NCBI GenBank assembly: GCA_032622095.1 | Contig: CP136066.1 | Coordinates: 52,604,609 to 52,668,608 of the forward strand | Reading direction: 5' to 3' | Origin: Siphonodentalium dalli | Lineage: Eukaryota; Mollusca; Scaphopoda; Gadilida; Siphonodentaliidae | DNA length: 64,000 bases | In this document: piece by piece, positions 42,331 to 50,273 of the stretch | Position numbering within the stretch: position 1 is the first letter of the stretch | Layout of the letters: each line of letters begins with the position of its first letter | The notes under the pieces: generated by a model | What the model was told of the DNA's origin: nothing | The model's database searches: none | The model's input: the letters and a program-made list of their open reading frames with translations, nothing else | Made by a program: the position numbers and the translations under genes

Positions 42331-45000
42331 TCAATGAATGCTCCCCATTTCTCTTCTGCCCTTTGGCAGTATTTGCACCCACCGCGCTCCTGGGCGATGC
42401 TTAATCGTCATTTGGTATTGGCTCAGTTCTTCCAGCAATCGTGCAATCTGGCCTTGGGGGTGCTTGAAGCGTAGGAGCCATGTCAGGCTGGCGTGGTCAG
42501 TTCGCACCACAAAAGGTCGCCCCAGCAAATAGTGCCGGAACGTCCTGGCGAAAAATACCACGGCCAGTAATTCTTTACGAGTCGTGCAATAGTTCTTTTG
42601 CTCACGACTCAAAGATATGCTTCCATACGCAATGACTTTCTCCACCCCTTCCTGGACTTGGATTAGCTCTGCGCCTATCGCCCCGTCCGAGGCATCCGTA
42701 TCCAGTATGAATGGGTCCTCTATTGTCGGTAGAGCAAGAACCGGGGGTGTCATAAGGGCTTCTCTTAAGGCAAGGAAAGCCTCTTCTTGCTCATAACCCC
42801 ATTCAAATTTTGGATTCTTCCCCGTGAGCTGGTGTAGGGGGGCGGCGAGCTTCGAGAAGTTCTTTACGAACATTCTGTGGTATCCTGCCAATCCCAAAAA
42901 TCTTTCTACGTCCTTGCTATTTCGAGGGGTCGGCCACTCCTCGATGACCTTGCAGGAGGCATCTGTCATCGTCATTTCCTGGCCGTCTATCGTTCGCCCC
43001 AAGAATTCTGTTTTTCTTTGAAACAAGCCACACTTTTTGGGTTTTAGGCGGAGTTGGTATTTCCGGAATCTTTCCAGGACCCTCTTAAGGTTGACGACGT
43101 GGCTAGAAAAATCCGACGCCATCACCAGAACGTCGTCTAAGAATGCCAATGCTATATTCCAGTTTAACCCCTGGAGCACAAGGCTCATGGCCCTGGAATA
43201 GCAACTTGGCGCGTTACAAAGACCGAAAGCGAGTTGGACGTGATGGAAGGTCCCGTATTTTGTTAGGAAAGCAGTCTTGTGGCGGTCTTCCTCTCGAATG
43301 GGAATCTGCCAATACGCAGAATTTCCATCCAGATGGCTAAAATACTGTTTCTGGCTTAACAAATCCACACACTCTGAGAACAGGGGAATGGGCCAGACAT
43401 CTTTTTTAGTCACTGAGTTCAGACCGCGGTAGTCGAGGCACCAGCGAATACTGCCATCCCGTTTCCGGATCAGTACTGGTGCAGCTGCCCATTCTGAAGT
43501 GCTGGGTTCAATCACGCCGGCTCTCAGCATTTTGTCCAACAGCTGTTTTTCTTCATTGACAAAAGCCACGGGTGTTCGGCGGAGGTTCATTTTAATGGGC
43601 AGAGCATATCCGGTATCAATAGTGTGTTCCATTGCCGTGAAGTTCCCCAGATCATATTGGTCTATTGCGAAAACATCAGCGTTCTCACTTATGAGTTGAG
43701 CCAGAGCGTCCTGCTGGCTTGCCTCTAAAGTTTCCGCTGAACGATTGTATAAATCCATCAGATGTTCTGGGATTTTGTACGGTTCTGTTCCGACTCGCAC
43801 TGCTGATACACTGGCGCCGCCGTCACAGCGCAATACTTCCACCTCAGATGCTGCGGCGATAACTTGCCCTCGCTTGAATTTAATATATCTCTCTGAAGTG
43901 TTGACGAGACAGATCACTGGGGTTTTCCCGGCACTGTGAACAGTTCTCGGAATGATGATACTAGGATGCTCCGTTCCTTCCAGGATGTATGGTTTGAGAT
44001 TTCCGGCCATGACACCCTGGCACAAGCACACCTGACCTGGAGGTACCACGGTCGCCTTGGAAACTCGTACTTGGATTTGTCCATCATGGGCAGCATCCCC
44101 TAAGCGTTCCATCTTGACCGTGATTTCTCCCAATTCGATAATATCCCGGTCTAGGTCTATATGGGCAGAATGTTTTTTCATGAAATCCAACCCCAACAGC
44201 ATATCATCGGCCACGGGAGCAACATATAAGGGGTGGCTGTATATTTTTCCCCCTATTAGCAAGTTGGTCGGCTGGGTGATCCACGCATTCATGCATAAAT
44301 TCCTGCCTGCCGTATGCATCTTCGCCTTTTTCTGGATGTTAGGTTGTTTCTCCAGCCTATTGAAAGCCTTATCCGACACGATGGTTACTTCGGCACCACT
44401 ATCAACAACGACATTCAATCTGCTCCCATTGATCTCTACGGGGATGTAAAGCATGGTTCCCCTTACTTGTTGGATCGTCAATTGAACGGTTTCTTCTTCG
44501 TTGTTCAGCGTACCCGGAGATGGTTCGCCAGGCTGAGCTATTCCCATATCCGGAGGATCTACTAGATCTGTTTCATCGTGATCCTCTGAGTTCTCAATCT
44601 CTTTGATCTCAGCCTTTCTTTGACTAGGGGGCTCACTCATGCTGTTCGCTGGCATGATCCATTCGCATTTCTCTTCCGATAGGATTTCGTCGTCACCCCT
44701 CCACGAGTTTTCTTCGACTTGCTCTACCTCTTTACCAGTCGTGGGTATTTCGTCCATTGTCCCACCTATCGATTCTTTCCTGGGTTCTGGTCTACTCCAC
44801 TTATTTCTTTCGTCGGCAGATATCAAGATAGGCTCACTCGTATCCCTATCCACCTGGTAAGCCGGCTGAGCATCGGGTAACGATGCATCGTCCAGCTTCA
44901 CCGTTGGGCGAGGGCGTTTTGATGTACCTACCTCGTTCCCGGGCTTGCTCACAACTCCTTTTAACTCACTACCTGTTTGGTTAGAGTCAACATTGAACAT
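42331..45000 (-). CDS. Pol: protease, reverse transcriptase, RNase H
   Basis: 889 residues from the first Met. The frame is open back to the frameshift heptamer (45,171), so the real product is probably a Gag-Pol fusion. An acidic linker (1-175) is followed by a retropepsin with 'VVVDSGAEVTIVS' (Asp200). The RT (~490-670) has 'SHLDGNSAYWQI' (Asp558) and 'LAFLDDVLVM' (Asp622-623, Phe in the Tyr position). RNase H (~760-870) has 'LDTDASDGAIGAEL' (Asp769), 'TTRKELLAVV' (Glu810) and 'VRTDHASLTWL' (Asp835). The last ~18 residues are out of frame: the usual NADALSR-type motif is missing where the frame breaks near 42,390. It copies the element RNA into DNA inside Gag particles. Confidence 0.93.
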   Translation of the reverse strand: MFNVDSNQTGSELKGVVSKPGNEVGTSKRPRPTVKLDDASLPDAQPAYQVDRDTSEPILISADERNKWSRPEPRKESIGGTMDEIPTTGKEVEQVEENSWRGDDEILSEEKCEWIMPANSMSEPPSQRKAEIKEIENSEDHDETDLVDPPDMGIAQPGEPSPGTLNNEEETVQLTIQQVRGTMLYIPVEINGSRLNVVVDSGAEVTIVSDKAFNRLEKQPNIQKKAKMHTAGRNLCMNAWITQPTNLLIGGKIYSHPLYVAPVADDMLLGLDFMKKHSAHIDLDRDIIELGEITVKMERLGDAAHDGQIQVRVSKATVVPPGQVCLCQGVMAGNLKPYILEGTEHPSIIIPRTVHSAGKTPVICLVNTSERYIKFKRGQVIAAASEVEVLRCDGGASVSAVRVGTEPYKIPEHLMDLYNRSAETLEASQQDALAQLISENADVFAIDQYDLGNFTAMEHTIDTGYALPIKMNLRRTPVAFVNEEKQLLDKMLRAGVIEPSTSEWAAAPVLIRKRDGSIRWCLDYRGLNSVTKKDVWPIPLFSECVDLLSQKQYFSHLDGNSAYWQIPIREEDRHKTAFLTKYGTFHHVQLAFGLCNAPSCYSRAMSLVLQGLNWNIALAFLDDVLVMASDFSSHVVNLKRVLERFRKYQLRLKPKKCGLFQRKTEFLGRTIDGQEMTMTDASCKVIEEWPTPRNSKDVERFLGLAGYHRMFVKNFSKLAAPLHQLTGKNPKFEWGYEQEEAFLALREALMTPPVLALPTIEDPFILDTDASDGAIGAELIQVQEGVEKVIAYGSISLSREQKNYCTTRKELLAVVFFARTFRHYLLGRPFVVRTDHASLTWLLRFKHPQGQIARLLEELSQYQMTIKHRPGARWVQILPKGRREMGSIH

Positions 45001-45127
45001 CGATGCATTGAACTCTTCGTCCTCCAGGCTATAAGTTCTACAACTTGGTTGTGCCTTACCCTCTCTACTTATAATGGAGCTTCCACGTTCTGAAGGCTTT
45101 TCCTCTTTGCCTGGGCCTTCTTTGATT

Positions 45128-45171
45128 CGGGTCGTTTCTAGGCCTCGATGGACGACCCGCTCTCGTTTAAC
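45128..45171 (-). promoter_or_regulatory. Programmed -1 frameshift signal between gag and pol
   Basis: On the minus strand the heptamer G TTA AAC (45,171-45,165) lies in the gag frame. A 5-nt spacer (GAGAG) follows, then CGGGTCGT (45,159-45,152), a 16-nt loop containing the gag stop, and the exact complement ACGACCCG (45,135-45,128). A -1 slip on the heptamer enters the pol frame, which stays open from there. Heptamer, spacing and stem match known -1 frameshift sites (GUUAAAC serves equine arteritis virus). Confidence 0.85.
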
Positions 45172-47630
45172 TCCTCGTTCTTATTGAATGATACTTTCTT
45201 CGAGAATCTGTCCTGTTCATTCTGGGGACAGCTATTGCGAAAGTGGCCTGGTTTTTGACATTTGAAGCAAACCACTTCCCCATTTCGCCTAGGTGAAGGG
45301 CTTCTTGATCTGTCCCCATAGTTGGAATAATTCCGGTATCTTGACTTCTCCTCTACTAGGCCCATCAGCTTCTTAATGTTTGCTGCCATCTCACCCATTC
45401 CTCCCTCTAGTGAGCTCACCCTTGAGTTGACATCCGAGGATTGGTTTGCGGACGTCCTGTTTTTGACAGTGTCTCCATCACTCTTGCCCCATGGAGTGGA
45501 ATCATTTGTCGGCTTCGTATTTTCTGTTTTTCGGGACCGGTTATATCGGGAATTTTGGTCATACCCCGAGTTCTTCGGACTTTCCGACCTCCAATTCCGG
45601 TCATAGCCGGAGTTCTTTGGACTTTCCGATCTCCAATTCCGGTCATACCCGGAGTTCTTTGGACTCTCTGACCTCCAATTCCGGTCATACCTGGAATTGT
45701 TGGGACCCTCAGATCTCTCTGACCTCCAATTCCGGTCATACCTGGAATTGTTCCTTCTTCCATCCCCCAAGTCGGGAGCCCTTCTTCCATCCCCTCGTCC
45801 CCTATTGTCCCGATCCCTATACACTTGGCTGATTTGGGCCCCATCCGAATCTGAATCCGAATCTACCCATGTGGCCTTTACCTCTTTCTTCAGTCTCTTC
45901 CCGTATATCGCCTGCGTGGTCTGCTGGAAGAGTTGCGCCTTTTCCACTGCCATTTTAATGGTTGGCTGGGCGGAAGTGGCAACATGTTGCCCTGTTTCCT
46001 TGTCCAGTAGTCCTTGGCAAAACTTTAGTACTGCCTGTCTCTGCTGGACTGCCCCCGGCGCGTCACTGAAGGCCTGTATCGACAGTTTTTGGACCCTGTC
46101 TGCCCAGTCCTCTAGAGGTTCATCTGTATTTTGTTTGGCCACTGCTAGATCCGTCTGGGCCTTCTCAGGACGATCATGTTCCTCATATCTGCTTCGGAGT
46201 TCCCTCAGAAGTTGTTGATAGGACATTTCATCCTGTCGATCGACCATCGCGCAGAATTCGGCCGCCTTCTTCTCCAAACACCAGACCAGTTTCTCTTTCT
46301 TTTCTTCCTCATCCCAGTTCTGGCGCTGGGCGAAATGGACGAATCGCTTCTCAAACACCATCCACATGGAGGTTCCATCGAACTTTAGTCGAGATAGTAT
46401 TTTCTCAACACCGATCCTGTCCCTTCTATCATATCTTCCCCGGTCATTACGTTCCTCTCTATAATGCTCCCGGTCCTCACCCCATCTCCTTGGTTCCTCG
46501 TTCTCCCTTCTGTCGTTTCTTTCCGGCTCCCTCTCCCGTCTCCCTAGATCGGCCACTGCCTGTACCGCTGGTGTCACTGGAGGTATTGCGGCTGGTGGCA
46601 TCTGCATAGCTGGGGTCGCCACCTGGTTAGACGGGTATGTGTACTGCTGATTGCCTCCATACATGAATGGTGGTTGTTGCCAGATTGGTGGAGGAAAATG
46701 GGTGGGGTGTCTTTGTGCTTCGGGCACCATCTTAGATTGTTGGTAGCTTTGTTTATCTTTCCGGCGCCCCTCTCTCTCGTCCCTCAACTTGTCTTCATAG
46801 CTTTGAGCCTGTGCCCTCCTTTCTTCTTTCAGGGACTCACATTCTTGTGTTTTCTCCTTAATTTGTTTCTTCATGAAATCCTTTTCTTTCTTCAGGAAAT
46901 CATTTTCTTTCTTCAGGAAATCATTTTCTCTTTCCTCCTGATCCAACTGTCTGTGTATTTTCTCCCACCCTTTTCCGGTTTTTTCTTTCTGCTTTTTAAG
47001 ATCTTTAAGCTCCTCTTCCACATTCCCCAAACTTCTTTTTACCAGTAGTTTCTCACTGTTATCTTGTTGAAGTTGGTCTTCTTTTTGGCGCATTTCTCGG
47101 TCGAAATCCCTTTGCATTCCGTCAAAATCTTCCTGCATTCTGTCTATTTTCCCTTGCCACTTGTGTCTTTCCTCTTCTACGCGGTCATACCTGTCCCCTT
47201 GCTGTTCTTCATACGATTTCCGCCCTCTCGACAATTCATTTCCTCGACTATCCTGTTGGTCCCTCGGTTGGATATCTCCTTGCTCCTTGCTGATTGTCCC
47301 ACTTCGCAGGTCTTTTTCTTCCTGTTCTCGATCTTCCCTTCGTTGATCTTCGTATTCCCGTTGCCTCTTTTCATATTCCGTCATCTCTCTCTGCTGTGCT
47401 TCTCTTTTTAAAGAGGCCATACTATCTGTTTCTCTTTTGTAAGAGGCCACATGATCTTCCCTTTCTCTTTGCTGCCTACCTCTCGTAGTGATTGGAGAGC
47501 TGGAATACTTGGGTTCTTGCAAGTCCTCATCAGAAAGAGATAACTCTTGGTACTCCCTGCTTTCGCTCTGCTCCTTCTGGGTTGCCAATTGTTCCTTGCT
47601 TATTGCATAGTCAATTGGCCCCTGGCACAT
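45138..47630 (-). CDS. Gag: coiled-coil, capsid and zinc-knuckle protein
   Basis: 830 residues. Residues ~50-300 are highly charged and heptad-like ('KKENDFLKKEKDFMKKQIKE'), predicting a long coiled coil. Residues ~305-355 are Pro/Gln-rich. Residues ~405-578 are a Retrotrans_gag-like capsid region ('FDGTSMWMVFEKRFVHFA', 'LEDWADRVQKLSIQAF'). Residues ~628-690 are tandem 'YDRNWRSESPKNSG' repeats, and residues 788-801 are a CCHC knuckle 'CFKCQKPGHFRNSC'. It forms the particle and binds element RNA. At 830 residues it is about twice the usual gypsy Gag. The start Met overlaps the end of an upstream helix-hairpin-helix ORF in another frame; a -1 shift would join them, so the true N terminus may lie upstream. 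Confidence 0.92.
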   Translation of the reverse strand: MCQGPIDYAISKEQLATQKEQSESREYQELSLSDEDLQEPKYSSSPITTRGRQQREREDHVASYKRETDSMASLKREAQQREMTEYEKRQREYEDQRREDREQEEKDLRSGTISKEQGDIQPRDQQDSRGNELSRGRKSYEEQQGDRYDRVEEERHKWQGKIDRMQEDFDGMQRDFDREMRQKEDQLQQDNSEKLLVKRSLGNVEEELKDLKKQKEKTGKGWEKIHRQLDQEERENDFLKKENDFLKKEKDFMKKQIKEKTQECESLKEERRAQAQSYEDKLRDEREGRRKDKQSYQQSKMVPEAQRHPTHFPPPIWQQPPFMYGGNQQYTYPSNQVATPAMQMPPAAIPPVTPAVQAVADLGRREREPERNDRRENEEPRRWGEDREHYREERNDRGRYDRRDRIGVEKILSRLKFDGTSMWMVFEKRFVHFAQRQNWDEEEKKEKLVWCLEKKAAEFCAMVDRQDEMSYQQLLRELRSRYEEHDRPEKAQTDLAVAKQNTDEPLEDWADRVQKLSIQAFSDAPGAVQQRQAVLKFCQGLLDKETGQHVATSAQPTIKMAVEKAQLFQQTTQAIYGKRLKKEVKATWVDSDSDSDGAQISQVYRDRDNRGRGDGRRAPDLGDGRRNNSRYDRNWRSERSEGPNNSRYDRNWRSESPKNSGYDRNWRSESPKNSGYDRNWRSESPKNSGYDQNSRYNRSRKTENTKPTNDSTPWGKSDGDTVKNRTSANQSSDVNSRVSSLEGGMGEMAANIKKLMGLVEEKSRYRNYSNYGDRSRSPSPRRNGEVVCFKCQKPGHFRNSCPQNEQDRFSKKVSFNKNEELNESGSSIEA
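45600..45760 (-). repeat. 42 bp in-frame tandem repeat in gag
   Basis: About four units encode 'YDRNWRSESPKNSG' variants just upstream of the zinc-knuckle region. The DNA repeats 'CTCCAATTCCGGTCATA' throughout. Confidence 0.85.
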
Positions 47631-47791
47631 AGGTGGGGGGTGAGTATCTCTTTCAATTCTTTGATATTTCTGATATCACCTTTTTGTGCCCTATGGAGTA
47701 CTATCCTCATTGCTGAATCCTCAGAAATGCCGACTATCTCTAACAACTCCTCATGCGTGCAAAGATTTATTTCCACTCCGTTGGTTGCCAT
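47600..47791 (-). CDS. Small helix-hairpin-helix ORF at the start of gag
   Basis: 63 residues; 'EINLCTHEELLEIVGISEDS' followed by 'AMRIVLHRAQKGDIRNIKEL' matches the ComEA-type helix-hairpin-helix pattern (INxAxxxEL..LPGIG...A..I...R...G.F..xxxL). Such a module often opens Gag in gypsy-like elements (from memory). It ends with TAA after overlapping the 830-residue Gag by 31 bp. A run of six C on the minus strand lies at the overlap, and a -1 shift there joins the two. Either a programmed slip, a real frameshift mutation or an assembly homopolymer error could explain it. Confidence 0.6.
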   Translation of the reverse strand: MATNGVEINLCTHEELLEIVGISEDSAMRIVLHRAQKGDIRNIKELKEILTPHLCARGQLTMQ

Positions 47792-47803
47792 TTTGTATAC
47801 TCA
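47792..47803 (-). promoter_or_regulatory. Candidate splice donor (AAAG|GTGAGTAT) before gag
   Basis: The minus strand reads AAAGGTGAGTATAC just upstream of the first ATG, a near-perfect donor. It could produce spliced mRNAs for the accessory ORFs, which are more than 9 kb downstream. Confidence 0.45.
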
Positions 47804-50022
47804 CCTTTGTTGTGCTTTGGTAAAAATAAACGGATTTTCCGCCTTACATTTAATAGTCGCCTTCGATAGTTTTGGTCTTATTAGCCTCTCTCAACCTATC
47901 AAACGGATTGTCCGCGTTTATCTGACGGTCGAGACTAAATCACGCTGGTATTACTTTAGCAAATACACGGAACGTCCGCTTTAATTATTGACTGCGAGTA
48001 ACACCTGTGAAGACTTCATTAACTGGAATACTGATGTTATGCTATTCCCTTTTAAATTAATACATTCCTCATAATAATCTTATCTTATAAAAATTAATCT
48101 ACGAGCAGCAAAAATAAATTAATACAAAAATATCTTATTACAAAAACAATTATCACACATAAATTATAAGCTGCTCATTTACTCAGACAATTTAATAATT
48201 TACTACACAAAAACAAATTAATCTATGAATGTATATCACACAACAATTACAATACAAAATTTAAGTGATATACATTAATCTGTTTAGAAACAGATTAACT
48301 GATTCTGATTTAAGTGTGTTACACTTATGATGCTCGGCTTCCTAAGTAACTGTAACTTATTGGAATAGCAGAGTTATTGAAAAAGTATTAAATTAATCTG
48401 CATTAATCTAAAGGGAATAGATCAGATTCCTCAAGACCCGCGTCTCTTGATTGAGAAGAATTGAAGAGAACGGCATGATTCGAGAAGTGGATACCTTTTT
48501 TGACATGTGCCAGTGGTTGCACATCAACACTAGTAGGGTTCAATGGATAATACAATAAAAATATAAGTTGCTGCAATCTGTTCAGTTCACAATGTTTTAT
48601 ATAATCAATTATTCTTTATCACAATCACAAAATTAATAACCAAATTATTTATCACAAGATAATTTCAAGAAATGTAAATCACAAAAAGTTCAAACAATTT
48701 GATAGTAGCTATTTGTGTGAACTGGACAGCTACTAGTAATACATTACATACAACAACAATATTCAGCTGAAATTATTAATTTAACTGGCACAGTTATATC
48801 GCGCACAAAAAAAACACAGATTACGCGCGTGTGGTCATGTCATCCATGAACACTGAATACAAAATGTGCCAGATAAGTCTACGAATTCAAATTAATTATG
48901 ACCTAGTTTATGGACGAAAAATGGTTACCAGGTTTATTGCAAAAATTTAAATCCCTAGTACGCGCTGTCTGATTTACCAATCGATCTCTTCTTTGAAATT
49001 TAACAAGTTTATTGGAAGTTCTATTCCTGCGAAGCGCGATCGCCACAACAGAGATAGCATCCTCGTTATATTATGTTAATTAATTATGTCATGGAAATAA
49101 AAGTACTGTTTAGACTTATTTATTACATCAAGTAGCTGCTTTCGGACAGTTATTCCACCACGCAAAAAACAGCTCTCAATGAATTATCGTACCTATTGCA
49201 ATGAAAAGTTGTACTTTTCTCAAAAATAAGTTTTATTATGAGTATTTCTGTATTTCGAATATTCGCACTGTATCATAGGTGACATAAAACATGTCACTCA
49301 GCATTTCCAACAGCAATTTATGTGATTTATGGTAAGGCTCCAGAGTGCGACACCCGTAGAATTTACCTTTTATTACAAAAATTTGTAATAACCATTTAAA
49401 TTACAAGCAAATTTGCTATGTTCAACGTTGCGAATATTCGAGATATCCAACAAAACATCATTTAGTGGGTGCTAATGTTATTCCGGTTTCTACCGAGAGA
49501 ATAACATAAAAAAAAACAAATCATTTATTGAATCATAAGTGTACGAAATACATTGACAAGAAAATTAAACAGTGTTGTGCAAGTTCCATAGTTGGCCTAT
49601 TTAGATGAAATAAATAGAAATATGGCAAAACACTGCAAAAAGAATTTGAGCAATGAATTGTGCGCTCATATGCACGACTCAAATTCAGGGAAACAGTGTA
49701 GAATTAATCTTTGGCATTGGGCCTATCTGAAAGAAAAAATGTCCATTAAATACGAGTTTGCCAAGTGCATCATTGTACATTTAGGATAGATAATAGAATG
49801 TTAGTTTACTTTATGGTTTATTTTGCTTTAAGCGTGTTCTTGGAAAATTACCATCATTTCCGGAAATTGCCGAGAATTCGGACAAGAAGGTAAGATGGCG
49901 GCGCTTGACTCGCCAAAATTTTCCAAGAGAAAAATCAGAAATTCATTTATAATTTAATTACACTCTACTTTACATTTTATTTCACGCGCGTTAAGTTCGA
50001 AACACCTCGTCGACAATATAAC
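47804..50022 (-). other. Long AT-rich 5' leader of the giant element
   Basis: About 2.2 kb between primer site and gag without convincing ORFs. A/T-rich with many TTAAT and ACAAAT words. Leaders of gypsy elements are usually a few hundred bases, so this one is unusually long and may hold packaging or translation signals, or an old insertion. Confidence 0.6.
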
Positions 50023-50049
50023 ATCCCATCCTCGTCGCCAATATAACAT
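50005..50049. repeat. 25-bp-offset duplication of the LTR/primer-site junction
   Basis: 'CCTCGTCGACAATATAACAT' (50,005-50,024) duplicates 'CCTCGTCGCCAATATAACAT' (50,030-50,049), which is the functional junction. One base differs. Confidence 0.85.
50023..50040 (-). promoter_or_regulatory. Primer binding site, tRNA-Ser(GCT)
   Basis: The minus strand reads TGGCGACGAGGATGGGAT starting one base inside the 5' LTR. This is the complement of the 3' end of animal tRNA-Ser(GCT), ATCCCATCCTCGTCG plus CCA, over 18 nt (tRNA sequence from memory). Confidence 0.85.
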
Positions 50050-50273
50050 GATTAGGGTTTATAAGTGATGTTATCTAATGAAATTACCTATTATAGAAGT
50101 CTTGAGCGCGGAGCGAAGTTGTCGGTTTGAAGTCTGTGGTTGAAGTGAAGTGAATTCCCGGATGACGTCACCTTCAGGAAGAGTCGGGTCACGTGAGTCG
50201 TTCCGAGTGGTGTAGACACATCTCCGTGGGTTTCCGGATGATCTCGGTGGAACAAGAGGCCAAAACCGCTACA
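50042..50273 (-). repeat. 5' LTR of the giant gypsy element (right on plus strand)
   Basis: 232 bp, one substitution from the other LTR. It should contain the promoter and polyadenylation signals; none is unambiguous by eye. TATA at 50,274-50,277 is the other target duplication. Confidence 0.95.

Larger units (their letters stand above)
32539..50273 (-). mobile_element. Giant Ty3/gypsy-type LTR retrotransposon (17.7 kb)
   Basis: Two 232 bp LTRs (32,539-32,770 and 50,042-50,273) differ by a single base (32,673 G, 50,176 A). They bracket, on the minus strand, a primer site, a 2.2 kb leader, gag, a -1 frameshift signal, protease-RT-RNase H-integrase, a spacer, two accessory ORFs and a polypurine tract. 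Protease-RT-RNase H-integrase order and a DX35E integrase define Ty3/gypsy. The element interrupts satellite unit 3; the empty site in sister units is CCTAG(TA)4ACAG and the flanks show a TATA duplication. At 17.7 kb it is far longer than the usual 5-10 kb. Pol is disrupted at two places, so this copy is probably not self-sufficient. No envelope gene was seen. Confidence 0.95.

Noticed and set aside
45376-47488. Plus-strand frames up to 173 codons over gag
   Set aside because: They are antisense shadows of the Gag coding sequence, rich in Phe/Leu/Ser as expected from the complement of Glu/Lys-rich codons.
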